A stretch of 64,000 nucleotides of DNA from Bacterioplanoides pacificum (GCF_042648445.1 NZ_JBHRYB010000001.1:1-64000); one strand, 5' to 3'; positions 16,905 to 26,207 are shown, counted from the first letter of the stretch. Program-made: numbers and translations. Notes: generated by a model not told the origin, from the letters alone.

Positions 16905-17663
16905 ATGAAAAAATTATTTATTTTCCTGGCTGCTATGGTCCCGGCGATTGCCGCGGCCGCCGGTGGCTCTCATATCCATCTGGATGAGCACAAGACGGAC
17001 CTGCACGACAAAGCGTCGCTGCAGCGTGGTGCCAAGGTTTACATGAACTACTGCATGGGTTGTCACTCGCTGGAACACGCGCGTTACAACCGTGTTGCCC
17101 GTGACCTGGACATCCCGGAAGAGCTGATGATGGAAAATCTGGTATTCCCGGATAAAAAGATCGGCGAGCTGATGAGCAACGCGATGCGTAAAGAAGACGG
17201 TAAAGCCTGGTTTGGTGCCACGCCTCCGGATCTGACGCTGGTTGCCCGTGTCCGTCGCCCGGACTGGCTGTATACCTACCTGCGCAGCTTCTATGAAGAC
17301 CCAAGCCGTCCATGGGGCGTTAACAATGCGGTGTTCAAAGATGTGGGTATGCCTCACGTACTGGCTGACCTGCAGGGCCGCCAGGTAAAAGGTACTGCTC
17401 AGGTGGCTGTTGGTCATGACACGCTGACGGGACAGGAAATCACCGAAGAAAAAGAGGGTGTATTGTATCTGGCAGAAGAAGGTTCTTTATCGACTGCTGA
17501 ATACGATAAGCTGGTCTTTGATCTGGTTAACTTCCTGACCTACGTGGCTGAGCCAATTGCGGTTGAGCGTCAGCGTATTGGTTGGTGGGTATTGCTGTTC
17601 CTGGCGATTTTCTTTGTTCCTGTGTACATGCTGAACAAAGAAATGTGGCGCGATATTAAATAA
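16905..17663 (+). CDS. petC: Cytochrome c1 of the bc1 complex
   Basis: 252 residues. Signal peptide MKKLFIFLAAMVPAIAAAAG; c-type heme site CMGCH (in MNYCMGCHSLEHARYNR); methionine ligand candidate in the GMPHVLADLQG region; C-terminal membrane anchor WWVLLFLAIFFVPVYML. It passes electrons from the Rieske centre to soluble cytochrome c in the periplasm. A strong ribosome site (ggaggt) precedes ATG 16905. Last gene of the bc1 operon. Confidence 0.96.
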   Translation: MKKLFIFLAAMVPAIAAAAGGSHIHLDEHKTDLHDKASLQRGAKVYMNYCMGCHSLEHARYNRVARDLDIPEELMMENLVFPDKKIGELMSNAMRKEDGKAWFGATPPDLTLVARVRRPDWLYTYLRSFYEDPSRPWGVNNAVFKDVGMPHVLADLQGRQVKGTAQVAVGHDTLTGQEITEEKEGVLYLAEEGSLSTAEYDKLVFDLVNFLTYVAEPIAVERQRIGWWVLLFLAIFFVPVYMLNKEMWRDIK

Positions 17664-17756
17664 CGTCCGCCCACCGGAAAAAGCATGTCTGGCCCGGCCG
17701 TATTTTACGGTCGGGCTATTGTTGTTTTTAGGTTTACTGAGAAAAGTGAGGAAAAT

Positions 17757-18383
17757 ATGGGAGTTGTAGCCAAGCGCTCTTCCATGACGTTTTATTCAGA
17801 TGCGTCTGATCATTACAGTCACCGCGTACGTATCGTACTGGCGGAAAAAGGGGTTGCCGTCGAAATTCACGATGTAGACCCGGACAACAAGCCAGAAGAT
17901 CTGGCCAGCCTCAACCCATACAACTCATTGCCTACTCTGGTAGACCGTGACCTGGTTCTGTATGACGCTAACGTCATGATGGAATACCTGGATGAGCGTT
18001 TCCCTCACCCGCCATTATTGCCTGTCTACCCGGTTGCCCGGGCGCAAAGCCGGTTATGGATTAACCGCATTGAAAAAGACTGGGCTGAACTGATTAAAAC
18101 CATTCAGTGGGGTGCGGATAAAGACGCAGAAGCGGCTCGTAAAGAGCTGACCGAAAGTCTGACCGCCATTGCTCCGATTTTCGCTGAAATGCCGTATTTC
18201 ATGAGTGAAGATTTTTCACTGGTAGATTGTTGTGTGGCACCAATCCTGTGGCGGTTACCGATACTGGGTATTGAGCTGCCGGAAAAACAATGCAAACCGC
18301 TGCTGAGTTATATGGAACGTCTGTTCGAACGTGAATCGTTCCAGGCCAGTCTGTCCGAAGCTGAGCGTGAGATGCGTGACTGA
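17757..18383 (+). CDS. sspA: Stringent starvation protein A
   Basis: 208 residues with a glutathione-S-transferase-like fold; RNA-polymerase-associated regulator of stationary phase. N-terminal thioredoxin-like part (MTFYSDASDHYSHRVRIVLAEKG), NPYNSLPTLVDRDLVLYDANVMMEYLDERFPHPPL typical of SspA, then an all-helical domain. ATG 17757 follows 'gtgaggaaaat'; upstream in-frame codons lack family similarity. It shares bases with the sspB start (TGATG), the conserved petABC-sspA-sspB order. Confidence 0.94.
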   Translation: MGVVAKRSSMTFYSDASDHYSHRVRIVLAEKGVAVEIHDVDPDNKPEDLASLNPYNSLPTLVDRDLVLYDANVMMEYLDERFPHPPLLPVYPVARAQSRLWINRIEKDWAELIKTIQWGADKDAEAARKELTESLTAIAPIFAEMPYFMSEDFSLVDCCVAPILWRLPILGIELPEKQCKPLLSYMERLFERESFQASLSEAEREMRD

Positions 18384-18802
18384 TGGATAATCAGATGACA
18401 CCAAGCCGCCCGTATCTGATGCGGGCGTTGAACGAATGGATCCTCGATAATCACTGCACACCCTATGTGTTAGTGGATGCCGGAATTCAGGGTGTTCAGG
18501 TGCCTCAGGATTACGTGAACAACGGTCAGATCGTGCTGAATGTCAGCCCCAGTGCGGTGCAGAATCTGCTGATCAATCAGGATGGTTTATCTTTCAGTGC
18601 CCGCTTTGGTGGTGTGCCAATGGAAGTGTATGTGCCGATTGTTGCTATCCTGGCGATTTATGCCCGGGAAAACGGTCAGGGCATGGTGTTTGGTTCTGAA
18701 GCCGGTGCACCGGATCCGAATCAGCCACCGGAACCTCCGACGCCGGATAATGAGCCACCGAAAAAAGGTGGGGGCCGGCCGTCACTGAGCGTGGTGAAAT
18801 AA
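18383..18802 (+). CDS. sspB: ClpXP adaptor SspB
   Basis: 139 residues; binds ssrA-tagged proteins and delivers them to ClpXP. The substrate-binding fold is visible (RPYLMRALNEWILDNHCTPYV, VNNGQIVLNVSPSAVQNL, FSARFGGVPMEVYVPIVAILAIYARENG). After a Pro-rich flexible linker (PPEPPTPDNEPPKK) the end GGGRPSLSVVK is the ClpX-contacting tail. Overlaps sspA by one base. Confidence 0.94.
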   Translation: MDNQMTPSRPYLMRALNEWILDNHCTPYVLVDAGIQGVQVPQDYVNNGQIVLNVSPSAVQNLLINQDGLSFSARFGGVPMEVYVPIVAILAIYARENGQGMVFGSEAGAPDPNQPPEPPTPDNEPPKKGGGRPSLSVVK

Positions 18803-18825
18803 TTTCCCCGTCAGCAACAGAGCAT

Positions 18826-18852
18826 AAAAAACCGCCAGCTGGCGGTTTTTTT
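18826..18852 (+). terminator. Terminator between sspB and slmA
   Basis: ccgcca/tggcgg-type palindrome with A-run on the left and seven T on the right (aaaaaaccgcca, gc, tggcggtttttt). It is symmetric and could stop both the sspB and the convergent slmA transcripts. Confidence 0.9.
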
Positions 18853-18869
18853 ATATCCCGAGATCAGCG

Positions 18870-19475
18870 TCAGAGGTTTTTTTCGCGCAGCAGGTTGGCT
18901 TTAATCAGTGGCCACTGCTCATCCCAGTATTGAGTGGGTTTGGCGCTGAACTCGGTACGTACATACTGGCGGATACGACCTTCCAGCAGGGCTGTCAGCA
19001 GGTTGGCTTCAGCACTGATGGTTTGTGTCGGCACTAAGCCTTCGCGCATTTCTGCTTCACGCAGAATCTGTTTCAGCTGCGTTTCAATGCGCTCAAAAAA
19101 CTGCTGGATGCGGTGGCGTAAACGTTCGGTTTCGCCTGCCAGTGCATCTCCCGACAATAACCGGCACATGCCGGGATTTTTTTCGGCGAACGTGAGTACC
19201 AGCATCAGTGTTTTCTCACAGCGCTGATCGGCGTTATTAATTTCCTGCAGAATCAGGTTGATGCGGCTGAATACGGTATCTTCAATAAAACTGATCAGGC
19301 CTTCAAACATTTTGGCTTTGCTGGGGAAGTGGCGATACAGCGCCGCTTCCGACACGCCCACCGCCTTGGCCAGGTTAGCGGTGGTAATACGCGCCCCCGG
19401 GTTGTTCTCCAGCATGTGGGCCAGCGCCTGGAGAATCTGGTCACGGCGGGAAATTTTTTCCGCGTTATCGGTCAT
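18870..19475 (-). CDS. slmA: Nucleoid occlusion factor SlmA (TetR family)
   Basis: 201 residues; DNA-bound inhibitor of FtsZ ring assembly over the chromosome. N-terminal helix-turn-helix (ITTANLAKAVGVSEAALYRHFPSKAKMFEGLI) and a typical SlmA C-terminal part (KNPGMCRLLSGDALAGETERLRHR). Length matches E. coli SlmA (198). Its neighbourhood with argB, algC, dut and coaBC is the conserved slmA locus of gammaproteobacteria. Confidence 0.94.
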   Translation of the reverse strand: MTDNAEKISRRDQILQALAHMLENNPGARITTANLAKAVGVSEAALYRHFPSKAKMFEGLISFIEDTVFSRINLILQEINNADQRCEKTLMLVLTFAEKNPGMCRLLSGDALAGETERLRHRIQQFFERIETQLKQILREAEMREGLVPTQTISAEANLLTALLEGRIRQYVRTEFSAKPTQYWDEQWPLIKANLLREKNL

Positions 19476-19492
19476 AGCTGTTCCTTACCGGT

Positions 19493-20401
19493 TCAGAAGC
19501 TGTTGCGGGCGTTGGTGATCAGAGTACCAACCCCTTCGTCGGTAAACAGTTCCAGCAGGGTGGAGTGGGAAACCCGGCCATCAATGATATGGGCACTGGT
19601 CACGCCGGCATGTACGGCATCCAGCGCACACTGAATTTTTGGCAACATGCCACCATAAATGGTGCCATCGGCGATTAATGCATCGACCTGTTCGGTAGTC
19701 AGGCCGGTCAGAATTTTTCCTTCTTTATCCATCAGGCCGGCGATATTGGTCAGCAGGATCAGTTTTTCGGCCTGCAGAACTTCCGCCACTTTACCCGCCA
19801 CCAGGTCGGCGTTGATGTTGTAAGAAGCGCCGTCTTCTCCAACACCAATTGGAGCAATCACCGGAATAAAGTCGCTCTGGGTCAGCATATCCAGCACCTG
19901 GGTATTGATGTGGGCAACTTCACCCACGTGACCGATATCGATAATTTCCGGCTGCTGCATATCCGGGGTGTTATGGCTGACTTTCAGTTTTTTCGCGTGT
20001 AACAGCTGGCCGTCTTTACCGGTCAGGCCCAGTGCCTTACCGCCGTTCTGGTTGATCAGATTAACAATGTCTTTATTCACCAGGCCACCGAGCACCATTT
20101 CAACCACGTCCATGGTTTCTGAGGTGGTGACCCGCATGCCATTGATAAAACGGCTTTCGATATTGAGTTTATCCAGCAGTTCGCCGATCTGAGGGCCGCC
20201 GCCGTGGACCACGATCGGATTAATGCCAATCAGCTTCAGCATCACCATGTCGCGGGCGAAACTGTTTTTCAGTTCTTCGTCGATCATGGCATTACCGCCG
20301 TATTTCACCACGATGGTTTTTCCGACAAAACGCTGCAGGTAGGGCAGAGCTTCGCTGAGAATCTGGGCGGTGTGCATAGCGGCTTTACGCGGTAATGGCA
20401 T
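19493..20401 (-). CDS. argB: Acetylglutamate kinase
   Basis: 302 residues; second step of arginine biosynthesis, phosphorylating N-acetylglutamate. Motifs: VVKYGGNAM near residue 30, VVHGGGPQIGELL (nucleotide and substrate glycines), NINADLVAGKVAEVLQAEKLILLTNIAGL. The long N-terminal helix (LSEALPYLQRFVGKT) is that of arginine-sensitive hexameric kinases such as those of Pseudomonas, so feedback inhibition by arginine is likely. Start chosen at 20401 (MPLPRKAA); an upstream in-frame start exists but adds non-conserved residues. Confidence 0.95.
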   Translation of the reverse strand: MPLPRKAAMHTAQILSEALPYLQRFVGKTIVVKYGGNAMIDEELKNSFARDMVMLKLIGINPIVVHGGGPQIGELLDKLNIESRFINGMRVTTSETMDVVEMVLGGLVNKDIVNLINQNGGKALGLTGKDGQLLHAKKLKVSHNTPDMQQPEIIDIGHVGEVAHINTQVLDMLTQSDFIPVIAPIGVGEDGASYNINADLVAGKVAEVLQAEKLILLTNIAGLMDKEGKILTGLTTEQVDALIADGTIYGGMLPKIQCALDAVHAGVTSAHIIDGRVSHSTLLELFTDEGVGTLITNARNSF

Positions 20402-20456
20402 GTCTGGCTCCCCGGGGACGAATAAAAACACTCAGGCTGATGAGAATAACGGCCAA

Positions 20457-20475
20457 AACCGGCCTGGGGCCGGTT
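20457..20475 (-). terminator. Probable terminator between algC and argB
   Basis: 8-bp GC-rich stem aaccggcc/ggccggtt with a 3-base loop; on the minus strand it is followed by only 'ttttgg', so termination may be partial. Confidence 0.45.
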
Positions 20476-20535
20476 CTGAGCGCTGCGATTATAGCGCGAA
20501 AGGGAATATAAGTTCTAGAAATGCTGTGTGGTTAC

Positions 20536-23031
20536 TCAGAATGGAAGCTGCAATTCCGGTGCATGCCGGGTAAGTGCCTGCTTCATTCTTTGCTGAATCC
20601 GGTCAATGGCTGCGCTGTCATTGCCGGCAAACCGCAACGTCAGTTTTGGCGTGGTGTTGGATGGCCGGATCAGCCCCCAGCCATCGCTGAATTCAAGACG
20701 CAGGCCGTCGGTGGTAAACACCCGGGCGTCTGCGGCGAGCTGATCATCGCTGGCCAGCAGTTTCAGCACGTCGAACTTGCGGCTGTCGCTGGTATCTATG
20801 GTCAGTTCGGCGGTGCTCACATCTTCCGGCAGGGTGGCAAACAACTCCGCCGTTGAACAGTTGCTGGCGCTGATAATTTCCAGCAGGCGGGCGGCGGTAT
20901 ATAAACCATCGTCAAAGCCGTACCAGCGATCCTGAATATAAAAATGGCCGCTGAACTCGCCACCAATAATGGCGTTGGTCTCCAGCATGCGTTTTTTCAT
21001 CAGTGAGTGGCCGGTTTTCCACATTCCCGGACGGCCACCGTGGCGGCTGATCAGTGGTGCCAGGTGACGTGAGGATTTAACGTCGTATAACACGTCACGT
21101 CCCGGGTTGCGTGGCAGGATATCTTCAATCAGTAACATCAGCAGACGATCGGGCCAGATGATTTTTCCCTGGTTGTCGATCAGGGCGACGCGGTCGCCGT
21201 CGCCATCAAAGGCCAGGCCGAGATCAGCCTGATGCTGCTTAACCGCACTTTGCAGGGCGGCCAGATTATGTGGCTGACTGGGGTCGGGATGATGGTTCGG
21301 GAAGTTGCCGTCAACATCGCAATAAAGCGGGATGCAGTTAATGTTGAGCATTTCCATTAGCTGTTGCGCCGCTGGCCCGGCGATGCCGTTGCCGGCATCA
21401 ATCACAATGTTCAGGTCGCTGCTGATCTGCACATCTTCTTCGATTCGTTGCAGATAAGCCTGCTGCAGATCCCGCTGTTCGTTGCCACCCGGGGTGTTGG
21501 CCGCCACATCCCCACGGGCAATACGATGATACAGCACCATCAGCTCTTCCTGTGCCAGAGTTTGTTTGTCGATGACAATTTTCAGGCCGTTGAATTCCGA
21601 TGGGTTGTGGCTGCCGGTAATCACCACGCCACAGGATGTGTCCAGCTCATGAGTGGCAAAATACAGCAGGCCGGTCGGGTGGGCGCCGAGGGTGATGGTG
21701 TGGCAGCCACTGTCGTTAATCCCCTGCTGTAACGCAGCTGCCAGTTCCGGGCTGGAAGGGCGACCGTCCCAGGCAATGCTGATTTTAGTAAAACCGCGCT
21801 GTTGCACCTCGGCGCCAAGCGCGCGACCGATCCAGTAAAGGGTGTCGTGATTCAGCTGTTCGCCAACCAGACCACGGATATCGTAAGCCCGGAAAATATC
21901 GGCCGGTATTTCTGGTATCTGTTCTTCGGCCATTTCTTCAACCAGCATGGCCGCAGGTTCGGCACTATTCTTAGCGTCTGGGCGGGGTTTATTGATGCGT
22001 GGTTGTTGCAGTGCAACGTCCTGTTTTTCCCGTTCTGGTGGGTTGTTGCTGTTGTGACCTTCTGTTGCGAGCGGACGGGCGGTTTTCAGCAGATGTTCCA
22101 TATGCTGGGCAATATCGTGGAACACCTGCAGGGTAAAGCGCGGGAACTGGTTATCGCCTTTGCGGCTGAGGTTACGAACGTAGGTCAGCAGTTGCAGCTG
22201 GTTGCGTCGCAGTGCCTTGTTCTGCAGAAAAACAATCAGGAATAGTCCGGTCAGGGTGGCGATTAATACAATCACCCAGGCTGACGCGAGTGGCATCAGT
22301 TCCAGCTGTGGCCGTTCTGCCGTTGGGATATAGGTCAGGTACCAGAAGTCATTGATGGAGTGAGTCACCGCCGTGCCAGACTGGTGGGTATCGTTGCCGA
22401 AACGGAAAATCTCAAACCCTTTGCTCTGGTCCGGATCGATCTGCTGGTTAACCACCACCTGGCCTAACTGATTGCTGGTACCAGCCTGAAACTGCTTCAG
22501 CCAGCCGGCACCGTATTCCACCAATAATACCCCGACAATCTTTCCGCCCGGCTGTTTGATGGCGGAGGCCCAGAAAAACTGTTGTTTGTTATTACGCTTC
22601 ACCGCCTCCAGCTTCATTTCTGCGCCATTCAGAGTGCGGCTCACCACTTGCTGTACGGCGTAGCCCATGCTCGCCTGCAAGCCCATCGCCTGCTCACGTT
22701 GCAACAGATAAATCCGGTTAGCGCCGGGCATAAACTGTTTCAGGGTCGCTTTCCAGGCCAGGTCCGGCTGTTGCAGTGCCGCCAGGGTTTTCGGGTGGCG
22801 GCTGGCAGCCAGCTGCAGCTGGCGGGTGTCGCTGAGCTGACCCTTCAGTGCATGTGCCATCTGACTGGCCATGGCCTGGGCGAAGGCGTTATCGACTTCT
22901 GACTGAGTAAACAGATTGACCTGAACACTCTGAAACGCCATACCTGCGGAAATAAACAGCAAAGCCAGCCAGATGGTAATGCGGCTGTACATCACTACAG
23001 TGCCTTTCGGGCGGCGGACTTCGGTGTTCAT
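20536..23031 (-). CDS. algC: Phosphomannomutase/phosphoglucomutase with membrane sensor-like N-terminus (AlgC)
   Basis: 831 residues. The C-terminal ~460 residues are a complete alpha-D-phosphohexomutase: FRAYDIRGLVG start, active-site serine loop TGSHNPSEFNGLK, metal loop DGDGDRV, sugar loop GGEFSGHFY, phosphate loop RPSNTTPKLTLRF. It interconverts mannose-6-P/mannose-1-P and glucose-6-P/glucose-1-P for LPS and exopolysaccharide. The N-terminal ~370 residues hold a signal-anchor helix (ITIWLALLFISAGMAF), a periplasmic-looking domain, a second helix (AWVIVLIATLTGLFLIVFL) and a Pro/Glu-rich linker. Long forms are known in Pseudomonas and relatives. Here the extra part looks like a dCache-type sensor module. 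The start has 'aaagga' upstream. Confidence 0.9.
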   Translation of the reverse strand: MNTEVRRPKGTVVMYSRITIWLALLFISAGMAFQSVQVNLFTQSEVDNAFAQAMASQMAHALKGQLSDTRQLQLAASRHPKTLAALQQPDLAWKATLKQFMPGANRIYLLQREQAMGLQASMGYAVQQVVSRTLNGAEMKLEAVKRNNKQQFFWASAIKQPGGKIVGVLLVEYGAGWLKQFQAGTSNQLGQVVVNQQIDPDQSKGFEIFRFGNDTHQSGTAVTHSINDFWYLTYIPTAERPQLELMPLASAWVIVLIATLTGLFLIVFLQNKALRRNQLQLLTYVRNLSRKGDNQFPRFTLQVFHDIAQHMEHLLKTARPLATEGHNSNNPPEREKQDVALQQPRINKPRPDAKNSAEPAAMLVEEMAEEQIPEIPADIFRAYDIRGLVGEQLNHDTLYWIGRALGAEVQQRGFTKISIAWDGRPSSPELAAALQQGINDSGCHTITLGAHPTGLLYFATHELDTSCGVVITGSHNPSEFNGLKIVIDKQTLAQEELMVLYHRIARGDVAANTPGGNEQRDLQQAYLQRIEEDVQISSDLNIVIDAGNGIAGPAAQQLMEMLNINCIPLYCDVDGNFPNHHPDPSQPHNLAALQSAVKQHQADLGLAFDGDGDRVALIDNQGKIIWPDRLLMLLIEDILPRNPGRDVLYDVKSSRHLAPLISRHGGRPGMWKTGHSLMKKRMLETNAIIGGEFSGHFYIQDRWYGFDDGLYTAARLLEIISASNCSTAELFATLPEDVSTAELTIDTSDSRKFDVLKLLASDDQLAADARVFTTDGLRLEFSDGWGLIRPSNTTPKLTLRFAGNDSAAIDRIQQRMKQALTRHAPELQLPF

Positions 23032-23125
23032 CGGGAATCCTTTCGGTCATTTATTTTTAGATAATACGCCTGATGTATCAGTTGAGCGGATGGCTGGCCG
23101 TGTCAGGCGGCCAGCATAACCTGCT

Positions 23126-23581
23126 TCAGCTGCGGCCTGAATGGCCAAAGCCGCCACTGCCACGTTCAGTTTCGGTGAATTCCTGCACGACTTCAAATTC
23201 AGCCTGTACCACAGGCACCAGTACCAGCTGAGCCAGACGCTCGCCAATTTCAATGGTGAAGCTGTCTTTACCGCGGTTCCAGCAACTGACCATCAGTTCC
23301 CCCTGGTAATCGGAGTCGATCAGGCCAACCAGATTGCCCAGCACGATGCCGTGTTTATGGCCGAGGCCGGAGCGCGGCAAAATCATCGCTGCCAGCGACG
23401 GATCTTCGATATATATCGACAGTCCGGTACGGATCAGCTGAGTTTCGCCCGGGTGCAGGGTTAACGGGGCGTCCAGGCACGCGCGCAGATCCAGTCCGGC
23501 TGAACCTGAGGTCGCGTATTCCGGCAGCGGAATTTCGTGGCCCAAACGTTCGTCCAGCAGGCGTACTTGTAGTTTTTGCAT
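23126..23581 (-). CDS. dut: dUTP diphosphatase
   Basis: 151 residues; hydrolyses dUTP to dUMP, supplying dTMP synthesis and keeping uracil out of DNA. Trimeric dUTPase motifs in order: GSAGLDLRA, PRSGLGHKHG, GNLVGLIDSDYQGEL, RLAQLV and the C-terminal P-loop-like RGSGGFGHSGR. Next to coaBC as in E. coli (dut-dfp). Confidence 0.97.
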   Translation of the reverse strand: MQKLQVRLLDERLGHEIPLPEYATSGSAGLDLRACLDAPLTLHPGETQLIRTGLSIYIEDPSLAAMILPRSGLGHKHGIVLGNLVGLIDSDYQGELMVSCWNRGKDSFTIEIGERLAQLVLVPVVQAEFEVVQEFTETERGSGGFGHSGRS

Positions 23582-23593
23582 AACAGTGTCGTC

Positions 23594-24811
23594 TTATTTC
23601 TTGGTGTATTGTTGGTAGCGGTGGGCAATCAGCTCAATCAGCTGGCGTGCCATGGTGTCTTTGCTCATCGAGTCGAACGATTGCTGGCCGTCGGACCACA
23701 ATACCGTAGCGGCGTTATGGTCGCTGTTAAAGCCGATATCGTCACGTGATACATCGTTGGCAACAATCATATCCAGATTTTTATTTTCCAGTTTGCCGCG
23801 GGCGTAATCTTCCACCGCCTGGGTTTCAGCGGCAAAGCCGACGGTAAACGGACGTTGTTCGTGTTGTGCCACCGTAGCGACGACATCCGGGTTTTTAATC
23901 ATGGTCAGATCCATGCTGTCGCCGGATTTTTTGATTTTCTGGTTAGCGACATTCAGCGGGCGGTAATCGGCAACGGCAGCGGCAGCAACAAAAATCTGGC
24001 AGCTGCTGATGTGTTCCAGTGCGGCTTCCAGCATATCGCGGGCACTTTCAACTTTTTCCAGATTAACCCGTTCCGGTGCCTGAATGGTTACTGGCCCGGA
24101 GATCAGGGTTACCCGGGCGCCGGCGTCACGGGCGGCGGCGGCAATGGCATACCCCATTTTGCCGGAGCTGTGGTTGCTGATGTAACGCACCGGGTCAATG
24201 GCTTCGCGGGTTGGCCCGGCGGTGACCACCAGATGCAGGCCGGCGAGAATGCCGCTTTCAAACAGTTCAGCACAGTTGGTGGCCAGTACTTCGGGCGCTA
24301 ACATGCGACCGGGACCTATGTCGCCACAGGCCTGCTCGCCTGCGTCTGGTCCGAATACGTGCAACTTGTTGCCTTTAACGTTAATCAGGCGTTCCAGGTT
24401 CTGCTGGGTGCTGCCGTCACGCCACATCGCCTGGTTCATCGCCGGGGCCAGTGCCAGCGGTGCTTCGGTGGCGAGGCAGATGGTGGTCAATAAGTCGTCT
24501 CCCAGACCCTGTGACAGGCGGGCGATAAAGTTGGCCGATGCCGGAGCAACAACCAGCAGATCGGCCCATTTGGCCAGTTCGATATGACCCATGCCGGCTT
24601 CGGCTTCCGGGTCCAGCAGTGCATGATGCACCGGGTTGCCGGATAACGCCTGGAGCGTCAGCGGGGTAATAAATTCCATCGCCCCTTTGGTCATTACCAC
24701 GCGCACATCGGCGCCGGACTTTTTCAGCTGGCGCACCAGCTCGGCAGATTTATACGCGGCAATGCCACCGGTGATGCCCAGCAGAATGCGCTTGTTGGTC
24801 AGTTGTTGCAT
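23594..24811 (-). CDS. coaBC: Bifunctional phosphopantothenoylcysteine decarboxylase / phosphopantothenate-cysteine ligase
   Basis: 405 residues; two consecutive steps of coenzyme A synthesis. The N-terminal flavoprotein decarboxylase half shows GITGGIAAYKSAELVRQLKK, APASANFIARL-x-GLGDDLLTT and the PAMNQAMW motif. The C-terminal synthetase half starts LVVTAGPTREAIDPVRYISNHSSGKMGYAIA and has IKK and VGFAAET motifs. Start at 24811 (MQQLTNKRILLGI) chosen by homology; ATG at 24820 is possible. Divergent from radC with only 63 bases between. Confidence 0.96.
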   Translation of the reverse strand: MQQLTNKRILLGITGGIAAYKSAELVRQLKKSGADVRVVMTKGAMEFITPLTLQALSGNPVHHALLDPEAEAGMGHIELAKWADLLVVAPASANFIARLSQGLGDDLLTTICLATEAPLALAPAMNQAMWRDGSTQQNLERLINVKGNKLHVFGPDAGEQACGDIGPGRMLAPEVLATNCAELFESGILAGLHLVVTAGPTREAIDPVRYISNHSSGKMGYAIAAAARDAGARVTLISGPVTIQAPERVNLEKVESARDMLEAALEHISSCQIFVAAAAVADYRPLNVANQKIKKSGDSMDLTMIKNPDVVATVAQHEQRPFTVGFAAETQAVEDYARGKLENKNLDMIVANDVSRDDIGFNSDHNAATVLWSDGQQSFDSMSKDTMARQLIELIAHRYQQYTKK

Positions 24812-24874
24812 GCAAATCATCGCGCTGATTAGAATGAGGCGAGTATATATCAGCGACATACAGGGAGGTAGGTT

Positions 24875-25552
24875 ATGTCGATCAGCGACTGGCCGGAAAT
24901 GGAACGACCACGGGAGAAACTGCTGAGCCAGGGTGCCCAGGTGTTATCGGATGCCGAATTACTGGCCATCTTTCTGCGTACCGGGGTGGCCGGTAAAAGT
25001 GCCGTCGATCTGGCGCGCGAGCTGCTCAGTCAGTTCGGCAGCCTGCGCGCCTTGTTGCAGGCCGACCAACCAACCTTCTGCAGTCATCTGGGGTTGGGCA
25101 GTGCTAAATTTGCTCAGCTGCAGGCGGTTCTGGAAATGGCAAAGCGGCATCTGGCGCAGGAGCTGCAGCGTGGCGATGCATTAACCAGTCCACAACTGAC
25201 CCAGCGGTACTTGCTGGCTCAGCTGCGCGATCGCAGCCAGGAAGTGTTCGCCTGCCTGTTTCTGGATAACCAGCACCGGGTGATCCGCTATCAGGAATTA
25301 TTTCATGGCACCCTGGATGGTGCGGCGGTGTATCCGCGCGAGGTGGTCAAACAAGCGCTCAGCCAGGGCGCAGCGGCGGTTATTTTGGCCCATAATCACC
25401 CTTCCGGGGTCGCTGAGCCGAGCCGCGCCGACCGGGCAATTACCGATCGCCTGCAACAGGCGCTGGCACTGGTGGATATCCGGGTACTGGATCACCTGGT
25501 GGTTGGTGATGGTTATTGTGTGTCGTTTGCTGAGCGCGGCTGGTTAAGCTGA
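24875..25552 (+). CDS. radC: RadC/MPN+ domain protein
   Basis: 225 residues. N-terminal UPF0758 helix-hairpin-helix-like part (WPEMERPREKLLSQGAQVLSDAELLAIFLRTG) and a C-terminal JAB1/MPN+ metalloprotease-like domain with the full zinc motif (HNHPSG followed by a downstream D, with E in the preceding strand). Cellular role is unsettled; the old link to recombinational repair is disputed. 'agggaggt' precedes ATG 24875. Located before rpmB-rpmG as in E. coli. Confidence 0.93.
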   Translation: MSISDWPEMERPREKLLSQGAQVLSDAELLAIFLRTGVAGKSAVDLARELLSQFGSLRALLQADQPTFCSHLGLGSAKFAQLQAVLEMAKRHLAQELQRGDALTSPQLTQRYLLAQLRDRSQEVFACLFLDNQHRVIRYQELFHGTLDGAAVYPREVVKQALSQGAAAVILAHNHPSGVAEPSRADRAITDRLQQALALVDIRVLDHLVVGDGYCVSFAERGWLS

Positions 25553-25618
25553 AATCCGCCGGATTTTGCTGAAAAGCGGGTTTTTTTGCGACAATTAACG
25601 CGAAAAATCAGGTTGCGC

Positions 25619-25647
25619 TTGCTTGTTTTTTACCCGTTTGGTATAAA
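25619..25647 (+). promoter_or_regulatory. Possible promoter of rpmB-rpmG
   Basis: -35-like TTGCTT (25619-25624), 17-base spacer, -10 TATAAA (25642-25647), about 110 bases before rpmB. Confidence 0.5.
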
Positions 25648-25758
25648 GCGCAACTCTTTTCAGCCAGGGCACTTGTCTGACGCCGAATATCGGCCGACTC
25701 GCCCACGGTTGTAACGAATTTTTCATTTGTTCGATACAGTTAAATCGGGGCTAATTCA

Positions 25759-25995
25759 ATGTCTAAGGTTTGTCAGGTTACAGGTAAGCGTCCTGTAACA
25801 GGGAACAACGTTTCCCACTCAAACATCAAAACCAAGCGCCGTTTTCTGCCTAACCTGCAGTACCACCGCTTCTGGGTAGAAAGCGAAAAGCGTTTCGTAC
25901 GTCTGCGTGTAACCACTAAAGGCATGCGCATCATCGATAAGAAAGGTATCGATGCTGTTCTGGCCGAAATCCGCGCTCGCGGCGAGAAAGTTTAA
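25759..25995 (+). CDS. rpmB: 50S ribosomal protein L28
   Basis: 78 residues, the exact family length. Signatures MSKVCQVTGKRPVTGNNVSH, NIKTKRRFLPNLQYHRFWVE and a basic C-terminus. First gene of rpmB-rpmG. Confidence 0.98.
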   Translation: MSKVCQVTGKRPVTGNNVSHSNIKTKRRFLPNLQYHRFWVESEKRFVRLRVTTKGMRIIDKKGIDAVLAEIRARGEKV

Positions 25996-26006
25996 GGAGG
26001 CCTGTT

Positions 26007-26165
26007 ATGCCACGTGATAAGATTCGTCTGGTTTCAAGTGCCGGTACCGGTCACTTCTACACTACAGACAAAAACAAGCGCACCATGCCTGAGAAAATGG
26101 AGATCAAAAAATTTGATCCTGTTGTTCGCAAGCACGTAATGTACAAAGAAGCTAAAATTAAGTAA
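26007..26165 (+). CDS. rpmG: 50S ribosomal protein L33
   Basis: 52 codons read directly from the DNA: begins MPRDKIRLVSSAGTGHFYTT, then DKNKRTMPEKMEIKKFDPVV and RKHVMYKEAKIK. This is bacterial L33 in the form without the zinc-binding cysteines (no CxxC). ATG 26007 has a near-perfect ribosome site (aaggagg). 11 bases after rpmB and ended by the terminator at 26208. Confidence 0.97.
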   Translation: MPRDKIRLVSSAGTGHFYTTDKNKRTMPEKMEIKKFDPVVRKHVMYKEAKIK

Positions 26166-26207
26166 GTTTCTTTTTACGGCGCAGCTCTTTGTAATAAAGA
26201 GTATTGT

